This document shows, one piece after another, positions 1-7,323 of a stretch of DNA of 18,576 nt (positions within the stretch are counted from its first letter, which is position 1; the number at the start of each line of letters is the position of its first letter). Origin of the DNA: an uncultured Cyanobium sp. (GTDB lineage Bacteria; Cyanobacteriota; Cyanobacteriia; PCC-6307; Cyanobiaceae); the NCBI GenBank assembly GCA_937919075.1, contig CALFOF010000082.1, forward strand, positions 1 to 18,576, read 5' to 3'. A program made the position numbers and the translations under genes. Under the pieces are notes generated by a model. That model made no database searches. It saw only the letters and a list, made by a program, of their open reading frames with translations, and was not told where the DNA came from.

Positions 1-1
1 G

Positions 2-106
2 CCGAAGAAGAGCTGTATTGAGCCGGCGGCCTTCATCCGCTTTCTGCCCGGCGAACCTGCGGGCATGCTCAACACCCAACAAGTGGCACTGAGCCCGTTC
101 AACTGA
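2..106 (+). CDS. C-terminal end of an unrecognised protein (5' partial)
   Basis: The second forward frame is open from the window edge to a TGA at 104-106 and gives 34 residues ending in ...NTQQVALSPFN. About three quarters of its codons end in G or C, as in neighbouring genes, and a plus-strand terminator follows about 40 bases later; both support a real gene end here. I do not recognise the family from this fragment. The stop codon lies inside a 14-base tandem duplication (88-115), so the last residues may have changed recently. An alternative reading is that a gene in the first frame ends at 21 (…AEEELY stop). In that case this stretch would be partly intergenic. Confidence 0.4.
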   Translation, partial: PKKSCIEPAAFIRFLPGEPAGMLNTQQVALSPFN

Positions 107-115
107 GCCCGTTCA
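88..115. repeat. 14-bp perfect tandem duplication across a stop codon
   Basis: The 14 bases actgagcccgttca occur twice back to back (88-101 and 102-115). Because 14 is not a multiple of three, the second copy is read in a different frame and supplies the TGA that ends the partial gene at 106. Confidence 0.85.
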
Positions 116-146
116 GTTGTCCCGCTTGTTTCCTTTCTCCTTCTCT

Positions 147-169
147 GCCACCCTTCGGGGTGGCTTTTT
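147..169 (+). terminator. Rho-independent terminator of the partial upstream gene
   Basis: A perfect 7-bp stem (gccaccc / gggtggc) closes a TTCG tetraloop and is followed at once by five T residues (165-169). It lies about 40 bases after the stop at 106, so it most likely ends that transcript. Confidence 0.85.
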
Positions 170-170
170 G

Positions 171-602
171 ATGGCCTTGCAGGTCGACGCTCTCCAGGAC
201 CATGGCAGCGAACATTGCAGCCCCGGGGGCCAGTACAGCTACCGCGTGATCGGGGCGTGCTGCCGCCTGTTCGACCGGGAGGAGTTGCCGTGGCCCTGCT
301 GCCGCCTGGCCTGGCGCAGCAAGGAGCCCAGCTGGCGCCGCATCGGCCGCCGCTTCGTGGCCGACCTGGCCTCGCGGCGTTGCCCCTCCTACGCCGTGGA
401 GGTGCTGCAGCCAGGCTCCCGCCCCACCCGCACCGTGATCACGCTTTTTCCGCAACGCCTGTCGCCAGCGCTCCAGGAGTGGTGGTACAGCAAACAGCCG
501 GCCTCTCTCGACCCCGCCTGCCAGCGGCCTCCTACCGCCGCGACGCACGAACCGCTCACGGCGCGCCTGCCAGCAAAAAGCCCCCCTGAGCAGGGGGGCT
601 GA
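171..602 (+). CDS. Small cysteine-rich hypothetical protein, 143 aa
   Basis: I do not recognise this protein. The frame uses mostly G- or C-ending codons, which favours a real gene over the opposing shadow frames. It is rich in Arg, Trp and Cys, with cysteines near residues 16, 30, 31, 43, 44, 71 and 117. It has no signal peptide and no membrane segment. The best-structured part is about residues 22-110 (from YSYRV to EWWYS); the tail after that is low in pattern. The ATG at 171 directly follows the upstream terminator, which leaves almost no room for a promoter or ribosome site. An in-frame TTG at 117 would place the terminator inside the gene and is less likely. The last ten codons are encoded by the opposing psbV terminator. 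The paired cysteines could bind metal, but that is only a guess. Confidence 0.5.
   Translation: MALQVDALQDHGSEHCSPGGQYSYRVIGACCRLFDREELPWPCCRLAWRSKEPSWRRIGRRFVADLASRRCPSYAVEVLQPGSRPTRTVITLFPQRLSPALQEWWYSKQPASLDPACQRPPTAATHEPLTARLPAKSPPEQGG
575..600 (-). terminator. Rho-independent terminator of psbV
   Basis: Read on the minus strand, an 8-bp GC-rich stem (agcccccc / ggggggct, 579-586 with 593-600) is followed by a run of T residues (the A run at 575-579 on the plus strand). It lies about 45 bases beyond the psbV stop. The hairpin also falls within the end of the plus-strand frame 171-602. Confidence 0.88.
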
Positions 603-643
603 GGCCTTCGGCGACGGGATGATCCGCCCGGCGGGGGCGAGGT

Positions 644-1195
644 TCAGAAGTAGACCTTGCCGCCGCCCCACTGGGTGCCGCTCACCTTGGGGGCCACCAG
701 GATGTAGCCGGCGATCAAGCGCAGGTCGTCGTCGCTGAGATCGCGCATCTTCACGAACACATCGCTGCTTCGCATGCTCGGATGCACGTCGGAGATGCTG
801 TATTCGCCGTCGTAGGAGGTGGGGTACTTGATGTAGTCAATGAGGGAGTCGACGGAGTTGCGCGGCGGCGTGGCCAGGGCAAGGGTTTCCGGGTCGAGCC
901 CCACGTTGTAGTTCGTCTTGGTGACGCCGCCGGCGTGGCAGGTGCCGCAGCTGCTGTTGAACAACTTGCGACCGCTCTTGATCTCCGATTCGCTGAAGGT
1001 GACCAGGCCACCATCCGGGGTGCCGCTGACCGTGAGCGTTTCTGCATCCCATTGGGCGGCCTGCAGAGGAGCCACCCAGACTCCGAAGGTCAGCAGCAAT
1101 CCCAGCGGCACCACCAGCAGAAGGCGGGCGATCGACCGGAGGGCGGCGGAAAGGGAAAGGGCCATGGAGGAAGCTGGCGAATTGGCGGTGGACAC
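644..1195 (-). CDS. psbV: Photosystem II extrinsic cytochrome c-550
   Basis: PsbV is the lumenal haem protein that stabilises the manganese cluster of photosystem II and its need for calcium and chloride. The 183-residue product has a hydrophobic leader (about residues 19-47, ending APLQAAQ) for export to the thylakoid lumen. The single c-type haem site CGTCH follows, then the family stretch VTKTNYNVGLDPETLALATP. A histidine in DVHPSM fits the second axial ligand, and the C-terminus KVYF matches the usual KIYY/KIYF ending. The start used here is a GTG at 1195; an in-frame ATG at 1165 would shorten the leader by ten residues and is also plausible. Neither has a good ribosome site. It lies 97 bases downstream of rnz in the same direction and has its own terminator. 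Confidence 0.96.
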   Translation of the reverse strand: MSTANSPASSMALSLSAALRSIARLLLVVPLGLLLTFGVWVAPLQAAQWDAETLTVSGTPDGGLVTFSESEIKSGRKLFNSSCGTCHAGGVTKTNYNVGLDPETLALATPPRNSVDSLIDYIKYPTSYDGEYSISDVHPSMRSSDVFVKMRDLSDDDLRLIAGYILVAPKVSGTQWGGGKVYF

Positions 1196-1292
1196 CGCAC
1201 CTGAGACCTTGTATCACGGGCGAAGGGCCCTCCGGGGCGGGATCAAGAACTGTTGCAGGCACAAGCGCCCCGGCCGGCGCGCGGCCCGTGCC

Positions 1293-2264
1293 TCAGCCCT
1301 CTTCGGGGTTGAGCTCCAGGGTGAGGAAATCCTTGGCCACCAAGGTGTTCGGGAAGATTGCCCTGGCCTCTTCGAGCAGGTCGTCGGGGGTGACGGTGTT
1401 GCCATGCACGTAGCGGGGGCTCAGGTGGGTGAGCGCCAGGCTTTTCACCCCGGCCAGGGCCGCCGTCTGGGCCGCCATGGTGCTGGTGGAGTGCTGCCGT
1501 TGGAACGCCATCTCCGCTTCGGCGTGGGCAAAGGTGGATTCGTGTACGAGCAGATCGGCGCCCCGCGCCAGCTCCACCGCCGCTTCGCAGAACACGGTGT
1601 CGGTGCAGTACACGAAGGTGCTCCCGGGCCGCGCTGGCCCGCACAGCCGTTCCCCATGGATGATCCGGCCGTCTTCGAGGGTGACGCTCCGCCCCGCCTT
1701 GAGCTCCGCATAGACGGGGCCAGGCGGGATGCCCAGCTCGCGGGCCTTGTGCACATCGAAGCGACCGGGGCGGGGCTTCTGCTCCACCCGGTAGCCGTAG
1801 GCGGGGATGCGGTGGGTGAGCGGCGCGCAGCGCACGATCAGATCGTCATCGTCGAGCAGCACCGTGCCGGCAGTCGCGGCCTCGCGCACCCGATGGCTGG
1901 CCAGGGGATAGCCGATGCGGGTCGATGAGGTGCGCAGCACCCCTTCGAGGTAGTCGCGCAGGGGGTCGGGGCCGTAGAGATCGATGCCCTGGCAGCTGCC
2001 GGCCATGCCCAGGCTGGCAAGCAGGCCCGGCAACCCGAAGATGTGGTCGCCGTGCATGTGGGTGATGAAGATGCGCCGCAGCTGCGACACCCTCAGGTCG
2101 CTGCGCAGGAATTGATGCTGGGTGCCTTCGCCGCAGTCGAACAGCCACAGCTCGGCGCGCTGCGGCAGCCGCAGGGCCACGGCCGACACGTTGCGGGCCC
2201 GGGTGGGGACGCCCGAACTCGTTCCGAGGAAAGTGACCTGCAAGCCGGTTGCGCTTTGCCGCAT
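1293..2264 (-). CDS. rnz: Ribonuclease Z (tRNA 3' processing endonuclease)
   Basis: RNase Z cuts tRNA precursors at their 3' end before CCA addition. The 323-residue product matches the usual length of the short bacterial form. It starts with the metallo-beta-lactamase opening [12 protein letters not shown], has [10 protein letters not shown], and carries the zinc-binding motif THMHGDH at about residues 68-74. Further metal ligands fit in TDTVF and in THLSPRY near the C-terminus. The [17 protein letters not shown] stretch is typical of this family. The frame stays open upstream of 2264, but the ATG there ([10 protein letters not shown]) places the family start at the right spot, and the upstream part is low-complexity Arg/Pro sequence. 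It is divergent from the SpoIID-domain gene. Confidence 0.95.
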   Translation of the reverse strand: MRQSATGLQVTFLGTSSGVPTRARNVSAVALRLPQRAELWLFDCGEGTQHQFLRSDLRVSQLRRIFITHMHGDHIFGLPGLLASLGMAGSCQGIDLYGPDPLRDYLEGVLRTSSTRIGYPLASHRVREAATAGTVLLDDDDLIVRCAPLTHRIPAYGYRVEQKPRPGRFDVHKARELGIPPGPVYAELKAGRSVTLEDGRIIHGERLCGPARPGSTFVYCTDTVFCEAAVELARGADLLVHESTFAHAEAEMAFQRQHSTSTMAAQTAALAGVKSLALTHLSPRYVHGNTVTPDDLLEEARAIFPNTLVAKDFLTLELNPEEG

Positions 2265-2356
2265 GCTGCCACGTCCATCACTGGCCGGTGGAGGGCTGGC
2301 GGTGCGCCCGGATCGTCGGGACAATGACTCTCTTGTGAGCTCCGTTGCTGATCGCC

Positions 2357-3742
2357 ATGGCTGGGATGTTCGCCCGCTCGGCGTTGCCGACGGCCTTCCG
2401 TCGGTCCGCTGCGCCGTTGCTGGCGCCCTGCCTTGGCCTTGCCTGTCTGGCGCTGCCGCTGGCGACCAGCGCCAGTCCGGATCCAAGCCTGCGGGTGTTG
2501 CTGCTGGAGGCTGCGGAGCTGCGGGTGGGCGGCGCCAGTGGTCTTCGCCTGCTTGATGCCAGCGGCCGTGAACGCCTCCGCCTGCCGGAAGGCAGCGCCC
2601 TGGCGCTGCGCCCTACCGGCAGCGGAGTGCGCGTGGAAGTGGTGGCGCCCCTGCTGCCGGGCACGGCGCCGGCGCCGCTGAGCCTGCCGGAGGTCTGGAT
2701 CGATGCCGGCCAGTCCCCCGGTGGCGAGGCGGTTCTGCAGCTGCAGAACCGCGCCTACCGGGGCCGGCTGGTGGTGCGCCCCGCCGCCGCCGCGTTGCGG
2801 GTGGTCAATGTGGTGGCCCTCGAGACCTACCTGCCCAGCGTGGTGGGCAGCGAGATGCCCGCCAGCTGGCCGCTGGAGGCGTTGCGCGCCCAGGCCGTAG
2901 CGGCCCGCACCTACGCCCTCCGCCACCGACGCCCCGAGCAGCCCTTTGATCTCAAGGCCACCGTCAGCAGCCAGGTCTACAAGGGGTTGGAGGCGGAAAC
3001 CCCGTCCACCCGTGAGGCGGTGCGCGGCACCCGCGGGTTGGTGCTGACCCACCAGAATTCCCTGATCAATGCGGTGTTCCACAGCAGCGCCGGTGGCACC
3101 ACCGAAAACAGCGGCGATCTCTGGCAGCGCCAGATGCCCTATCTCGTGAGCGTCGCCGACTTCGACGAGGCCTCGCCGGTGAGCCGTTGGCGCCATGAAC
3201 TGCCGCCCCCCCTGTTGGCCCGTGCCTTCGCCGAACTGGGCGGGGTGCAGCGCATCGACATCCTCTCCACCACCGCCAGCGGCAGGGTGCGGCAGGCCCG
3301 CGTGGTGGGCCCCAGCGGGCAACTGCTGGTAAGTGGGGCGGAGCTGCGCAGCCGGCTGGGCCTGAGGAGCACGCTGGTGCGCTTCGAAGCAGCTCCGTTC
3401 AGCTTCCCCGACCCGGAGGTGCCGCCCTCCACCTGGTTGTCGGCCACAGGTGTGCTGCTCTCACTGCCGGCGCCGCCGCCGCTGCTGCCTCCCCCCAACC
3501 CGACGCTGGTGGCGGTGGGCCGGGGCTTCGGCCACGGGGTAGGCATGAGCCAGTGGGGGGCCCTGGCGATGGCGCAGCGCGGCAGCAACTTCCAGGAGAT
3601 CCTGCACCACTACTACCGGGGCGCCCAACTGCGTCCGTACGGTGACATCGCCAAGGCGCGGGCGGCGGCGGATGCGGGCGCTGCGTCAGGCTCCTCGCCA
3701 TGGAGTCCCCGCAACGCGGCCCTCAGTTCCGCTCGCCCCTGA
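2357..3742 (+). CDS. SpoIID/LytB-domain envelope protein, 461 aa
   Basis: Proteins of this family bind or cleave peptidoglycan; in Bacillus SpoIID is a lytic transglycosylase, while cyanobacterial members are mostly uncharacterised. The N-terminus has a basic stretch and a hydrophobic segment (about residues 18-38) that fits a signal peptide, so the protein probably acts in the periplasm. The SpoIID core is clear: [19 protein letters not shown], then [15 protein letters not shown], then [12 protein letters not shown]. The hallmark [15 protein letters not shown] lies near residues 388-402, followed by [16 protein letters not shown] Pro-rich insert precedes the hallmark. The ATG at 2357 is chosen; a TTG at 2345 and an ATG at 2366 are alternatives, and none has a strong ribosome site. 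Its 3' end overlaps the frame of the nagB-like gene by up to 43 bases. Confidence 0.9.
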   Translation: MAGMFARSALPTAFRRSAAPLLAPCLGLACLALPLATSASPDPSLRVLLLEAAELRVGGASGLRLLDASGRERLRLPEGSALALRPTGSGVRVEVVAPLLPGTAPAPLSLPEVWIDAGQSPGGEAVLQLQNRAYRGRLVVRPAAAALRVVNVVALETYLPSVVGSEMPASWPLEALRAQAVAARTYALRHRRPEQPFDLKATVSSQVYKGLEAETPSTREAVRGTRGLVLTHQNSLINAVFHSSAGGTTENSGDLWQRQMPYLVSVADFDEASPVSRWRHELPPPLLARAFAELGGVQRIDILSTTASGRVRQARVVGPSGQLLVSGAELRSRLGLRSTLVRFEAAPFSFPDPEVPPSTWLSATGVLLSLPAPPPLLPPPNPTLVAVGRGFGHGVGMSQWGALAMAQRGSNFQEILHHYYRGAQLRPYGDIAKARAAADAGAASGSSPWSPRNAALSSARP

Positions 3743-4542
3743 GCGCGCCGGCCCTTTCCTCTCTCTCCCTTGAGGCCTCTGGGCCGGTGCCCGGCTGGAA
3801 CAACCAGCTGGAAGTGCTCCCGGATGCGGAGCACCTGAGTGCGGCGGTGGCGGATGCCCTGCTCGACCAGTTGCTCTTTCCACAGGCCCGACCGCTTGGG
3901 CTGGCCACTGGCCGCACCGTGGTGGCGGTGTATGCCGCCCTGCGGCAGCGGATCGCAGCGCTGGCGGCCGCCGAGCGGGCCCGCCTGCTGGCCGGATGGC
4001 GCAGCTTCAATCTCGACGATTACGTGGGCTTGCCCCGCCACGATCCGCGCAGCTTCGCCGCTGAGATGGAGGCCCGGTTGATCACACCGCTGGGCCTCGC
4101 CCCCGAGCGGGTGGCCCTGCCCGATGGCCTGGCCGCCGACCCCCATGCCGAAGCCGAGCGCTACAGCGCCGCGTTGCAGGCGGCCGGCGGCATCGGCCTG
4201 CAGCTGCTGGGGCTGGGCAACAACGGCCATGTGGGCTTCAACGAACCCCCCTGCGAGGCCAGCCAGCGTTGCCATGTGGTGGAGCTCGATGCCGCCACCC
4301 GCGCCCAGAACGCCGCGGCGTTCGGCGGTGATCCGGAAGCGGTGCCACGCCGGGCGATCACGCTCGGCCTGGCGGAGATTCTCGCGGCGGAGCAGATCCT
4401 GCTGGTAGTGAGCGGCGGCGCGAAGGCGCCGATCCTGAAGCGATTGCTGCAGGAACCAGCCAACGCCCAACTGCCGGCCAGCTGGTTGCAACACCACCCA
4501 CGGCTGCGGCTGATGGTGGACCGGGCCGCACTCGCCGGCTGA
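3700..4542 (+). CDS. nagB: Glucosamine-6-phosphate deaminase / 6-phosphogluconolactonase family protein
   Basis: NagB converts glucosamine-6-phosphate to fructose-6-phosphate and ammonia; the fold is shared with 6-phosphogluconolactonase. Family motifs are the phosphate loop GLATGRTV (about residues 67-74), FNLDDYVGL (103-111) with the catalytic acid, and LGLGNNGHVGFNEPP (170-184) with the catalytic His and Glu. LVVSGGAKAPIL follows near 235-246. The loop has GRTV where the classical enzyme has GSTP, so the substrate could differ. The ATG at 3700 lies inside the end of the preceding gene and gives 280 residues. An in-frame GTG at 3787 would give about 251 residues, nearer the family length, and would remove the overlap. 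The pairing with an envelope gene suggests a link to amino-sugar turnover, which is inference. Confidence 0.85.
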   Translation: MESPQRGPQFRSPLSAPALSSLSLEASGPVPGWNNQLEVLPDAEHLSAAVADALLDQLLFPQARPLGLATGRTVVAVYAALRQRIAALAAAERARLLAGWRSFNLDDYVGLPRHDPRSFAAEMEARLITPLGLAPERVALPDGLAADPHAEAERYSAALQAAGGIGLQLLGLGNNGHVGFNEPPCEASQRCHVVELDAATRAQNAAAFGGDPEAVPRRAITLGLAEILAAEQILLVVSGGAKAPILKRLLQEPANAQLPASWLQHHPRLRLMVDRAALAG

Positions 4543-4581
4543 CCGGGCCGCCGCCGGTAGACCAGCCTCAGCTCAGCAGCG

Positions 4582-5454
4582 TCACGCCAGCAGCGCCTCG
4601 ATCAGGGCCTCGTCGGCCTCCAGGTTGGTGGTCACGCTGCGAACGTCATCGAGGTCGTCGAGGGCATCGAGCATGCGCAGGCAGTGGCGCAGCGGCTCGC
4701 ACTCCTCCAGGCGGCAACTGGTGGCTGGGATCCAGCGGTGTTCCCAGCCCTGCACGCTCCAGCCCTGATGGCGCAATGCGTCTTGCAGTGCCTCCAGGTC
4801 GGCAAAGCTGCACACCACCTCAGCGGAAGCGTCTTCTTCAGCAGCAGCAGCAGCAGCACCTCCACCAGCACCGCGACCACCACCACCCGCAGCTCCGCCC
4901 TTGCCAGCCGCGGCCACCCCTGCCGCCGCTGGCTCGAAGGTGTAAGTGAGCACGGCCGGACCACCTGCCAGCTCCACGGCCAGCAGGCTCTCCAGCAAGG
5001 CGTTTTCCTCGAGCTGTGGCTGCTCGATCCGCACCACGCCGCGGTGTTCGAACAGGTAACCGACGCAGCCCACCTCGCCCAGGTTGCCCCCGTGCTTGCT
5101 GAAAGCCAGGCGCAGATCCGCCGCCGTGCGGTTGCGGTTGTCGGTGAGTGCTTCCACCAGCACGGCCACCCCGCCGGGGCCATAGCCCTCGTAGCGCACC
5201 TCCTGGAACTGATCGCCGTCACCGCTTCCCTGGCCGGAGCCCTTGGCGATCGCCCGCTCGATGTTGTTGTTGGGCAGCCCGGCGGCCCTGGCTTTCTCCA
5301 GGGCTGTGCGCAGCTGAAAGTTGCCGGCCGGATCGGCACCGGCGCGGGCGGCCACGCTGATTTCCCGGGCCAGGCGGGTGAACACCACGCCGCGCTTGGC
5401 ATCAACCACCGCCTTCTGGCGTTTGATCTGGCTCCATTTGCTGTGGCCGGCCAT
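4582..5454 (-). CDS. YebC/PmpR-family protein with a Gly/Ala-rich insert
   Basis: YebC-family proteins bind DNA as regulators, and some members help ribosomes through difficult stretches. The start is unmistakable: [20 protein letters not shown]. Further family motifs are [48 protein letters not shown] and [19 protein letters not shown]. The C-terminus ([15 protein letters not shown]) is also typical. At 290 residues it is longer than the usual 240-250, and the excess is a Gly/Ala-rich segment at about residues 176-211 that sits in the third domain. It lies 52 bases downstream of truB on the same strand, so the two are probably cotranscribed. Confidence 0.93.
   Translation of the reverse strand: MAGHSKWSQIKRQKAVVDAKRGVVFTRLAREISVAARAGADPAGNFQLRTALEKARAAGLPNNNIERAIAKGSGQGSGDGDQFQEVRYEGYGPGGVAVLVEALTDNRNRTAADLRLAFSKHGGNLGEVGCVGYLFEHRGVVRIEQPQLEENALLESLLAVELAGGPAVLTYTFEPAAAGVAAAGKGGAAGGGGRGAGGGAAAAAAEEDASAEVVCSFADLEALQDALRHQGWSVQGWEHRWIPATSCRLEECEPLRHCLRMLDALDDLDDVRSVTTNLEADEALIEALLA
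4822..4929 (-). other. Low-complexity Gly/Ala insert within the YebC-family gene
   Basis: This segment encodes about 36 residues made almost wholly of Ala and Gly with a few Lys, Arg and Pro. It includes a run of GCT/GCA-type alanine codons seen on the plus strand as a repeated cag/gca triplet at about 4840-4858. Triplet slippage is a likely origin. The reading frame is kept, and good family sequence continues on both sides. Confidence 0.8.
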
Positions 5455-5506
5455 GGCTGGGTGGTGGGTGCGGGATCAGGAGGGAAGCGCCGAAGTGGCG
5501 GCGGCT

Positions 5507-6433
5507 TCAGCCGGCGGCGTCGAACACCAGCCGTGGTTGCAAGCGACCGCCCGGGGCGGTGCGGGCCATGCCGGCCAGATGGCCCTCTGGATCGAGAATC
5601 ACCACGGGCTGGTCGAGCGCGCTGGGATCAAAACCGGGCTGAGCGGGGCTGGAGACGGCGCTGGCGCAGAGGCTGCGGCCGCAGCGCCAGCCTGCCAGAT
5701 CCTCTGCATCCAGCTGCTGCCAGGGCAGGTGCCTGAGGGGCTGAAGTGGATTGTCGAGAGCCGGCAGGGGTGCACCGCTCTCCAACGCCTCCAGGCTGAC
5801 GCTGCCGCTCAGATCGAAGCCGAGCGCTTCGGTGCGGCGCAGGCTGGCCAGGGCGCCACCACAGCCCAGGGCGGTGCCCAGATCCCGCGCCAGGGAGCGG
5901 ATGTAGGTGCCGGCAGAGCAACGCACCGCCAGCTCCAGCTGCTGGCTGGCGGGCTCCCAGTTCAGCAGTTCCAGCGCATCAATCTGCACGGGCCGCGCCG
6001 CCAGCTCCATCGTTTCGCCCCGCCGCGCCCGCGCGTAGGCCCGCTCCCCATCCACATGCACTGCCGACACCTGGGGCGGTTGCTGCAGGATCGCGCCGCG
6101 GAAGTGCTCCAGGCAGGCGTCTAAGTCGCCGTGGCTGAGGACGGGCACCGGGCAGCGCTCCAGCAGTTCACCGCTGAGGTCGTCGCTGCTGGTGCGCCAG
6201 CCGAGCTGGATCACGCCGCGGTAGGCCTTGCCACTCGGCAGGTAGGGCAGCAGGCGCGTGGCAGCGCCCAGCGCCAGCGGCAACACGCCGGTAACCGCCG
6301 GATCGAGGGTGCCGCCGTGGCCGACCCGCTTGATCCCGTAGCAGCGGCGCACCCTCGCCACGCAGGCATGGGAGGTCAGGCCTGCCGGCTTGTCGAGCAC
6401 CAGGAAGCCGCAGGGCGAAGGGGAGGCGGTCAC
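5507..6433 (-). CDS. truB: tRNA pseudouridine-55 synthase
   Basis: TruB makes pseudouridine at position 55 in the T-loop of nearly all tRNAs. The 308-residue product is close to the usual length. It opens with GFLVLDKPAGLTSHACVARV and has the signature GHGGTLDPAVTGVLPLALG, with the catalytic aspartate at about residue 44. Then come KAYRGVIQLGWRTSSDD and the family segments QQPPQVSAVHVDGERAYARA and CSAGTYIRSLARDLG. The start is a GTG at 6433, placed as expected a few residues before the first motif. It is divergent from the transporter gene and leads into the YebC-family gene. Confidence 0.95.
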   Translation of the reverse strand: MTASPSPCGFLVLDKPAGLTSHACVARVRRCYGIKRVGHGGTLDPAVTGVLPLALGAATRLLPYLPSGKAYRGVIQLGWRTSSDDLSGELLERCPVPVLSHGDLDACLEHFRGAILQQPPQVSAVHVDGERAYARARRGETMELAARPVQIDALELLNWEPASQQLELAVRCSAGTYIRSLARDLGTALGCGGALASLRRTEALGFDLSGSVSLEALESGAPLPALDNPLQPLRHLPWQQLDAEDLAGWRCGRSLCASAVSSPAQPGFDPSALDQPVVILDPEGHLAGMARTAPGGRLQPRLVFDAAG

Positions 6434-6516
6434 CGCGACATCATCGCCGCCAGGGGGGTGGCAGGGGCCAGTCGGGGCTTCAGGCTGGTGGTGCCTGTTC
6501 CCCCGGTGCCGCGTCT

Positions 6517-7260
6517 GTGCCTGTGCAACACCGCCGTGATCTGGCCTTTCTGGTGCTGGCCGGACTCTTCCTCGGCACCATGGGCATGCTCAACATCCTT
6601 GGGCTCACCCGCTTCTTGAGCCTGGGCTCCATCGGCGGCTGGCCGATCGTGGTGGCGGTGGGCGCCCTGCCCTATCCCGTCACCTTCCTCTGCACCGATC
6701 TGATCAGCGAGATCTGGGGCGAGCAGAAGGCGGGGCAGCTGGTGTGGGTGGGGCTGCTGCTCAACGGCTGGATTGTGCTCATCCTGTGGCTGGGAGGGGT
6801 GCTGCCTGGCCTGGCCGGCACCGACTCCAGCACCTTCTTCGAGATGCGCCGCCTGGCCTTCGGTGCCGTGGGGGCCTCGATGGTGGCGTACCTGGCGGCC
6901 CAGTTCACCGATGTGCGGCTGTTCCATTTCTGGAAGCGCTTCAGTGGCGGCAAGGCCCTCTGGCTGCGCAACAACGGCTCCACCCTCGTGAGCCAGCTGG
7001 TGGACACCACAGCCGTGGTGTTGATCAGCCACTACGCCGCTCACGTGCTGCCGATCCGGCCCGCTGAGCCAGTGCTGCCCCAGCTGGGGGCCTTCATCCT
7101 CAGCGGCTACCTGTTCAAGTTTCTGGCCGCCCTGCTCGACACGCTGCCCCTCTACCTGCTGGTGGGCTGGCTGCGGCGCTGGCTTGAGGTGCCAGGCGCC
7201 GGGGCGGAACTGGGACGCGAAGACTCCCGCCCCCTCCCGCTTGCCCGCCCGGGGCGCTGA
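6517..7260 (+). CDS. YhhQ/VUT-family queuosine-precursor transporter
   Basis: Members of this family (DUF165; E. coli YhhQ) import preQ0/preQ1, precursors of the tRNA base queuosine, across the inner membrane. The 247-residue product has about six hydrophobic helices, roughly at residues 9-29, 42-60, 75-97, 113-130, 158-178 and 190-218. Diagnostic stretches are PYPVTFLCTDLISEIWGE and LWLRNNGSTLVSQLVDT. The start is a GTG at 6517; a GTG two codons later is possible. The C-terminal 25 residues are a charged Pro-rich tail. The substrate is taken from the family, not shown here. It is divergent from truB, and both would then concern tRNA modification, a loose link only. Confidence 0.87.
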   Translation: MPVQHRRDLAFLVLAGLFLGTMGMLNILGLTRFLSLGSIGGWPIVVAVGALPYPVTFLCTDLISEIWGEQKAGQLVWVGLLLNGWIVLILWLGGVLPGLAGTDSSTFFEMRRLAFGAVGASMVAYLAAQFTDVRLFHFWKRFSGGKALWLRNNGSTLVSQLVDTTAVVLISHYAAHVLPIRPAEPVLPQLGAFILSGYLFKFLAALLDTLPLYLLVGWLRRWLEVPGAGAELGREDSRPLPLARPGR

Positions 7261-7263
7261 GCC

Positions 7264-7291
7264 GGCCGTGAGGGCGGCCGTGAGGGCGGCC
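7264..7291. repeat. 12-bp tandem repeat after the transporter gene
   Basis: The 12-mer ggccgtgagggc occurs twice in tandem (7264-7287) with a partial third copy ggcc (7288-7291). The repeat units can pair as ggccg/cggcc short stems, but no T-run follows, so it is not a typical terminator. Confidence 0.7.
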
Positions 7292-7323
7292 CCTTACCGT
7301 GACGTTCTGAAACGGGGCCAGGC

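Noticed and set aside
1196..1257. Possible promoter of psbV on the minus strand
   Set aside because: A TTGATC-like box and GATACA-like box are present, but their spacing is about 25 bases and the second matches only three of six positions.
1258..1292. GC-rich inverted repeat (ggcac/gtgcc with inner gcgcc/ggcgc) just after rnz
   Set aside because: Could fold, but no T-run follows on the minus strand, and it lies between two co-directional genes; evidence is too weak to call a terminator.
2093..3322. Minus-strand open frame of 409 codons across the SpoIID gene and rnz start
   Set aside because: Shadow of two clear genes; composition is Gln/Ala/Gly-rich without motifs.
4542..4558. Short accgg/ccggt hairpin between the convergent nagB and YebC-family genes
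   Set aside because: Only five pairs with no T-run on either side, so I do not call it a terminator.
4840..4858. cag/gca triplet run as a possible mobile or CRISPR-like repeat
   Set aside because: It is a simple trinucleotide tract inside the YebC-family coding sequence, with no spacers or larger units.
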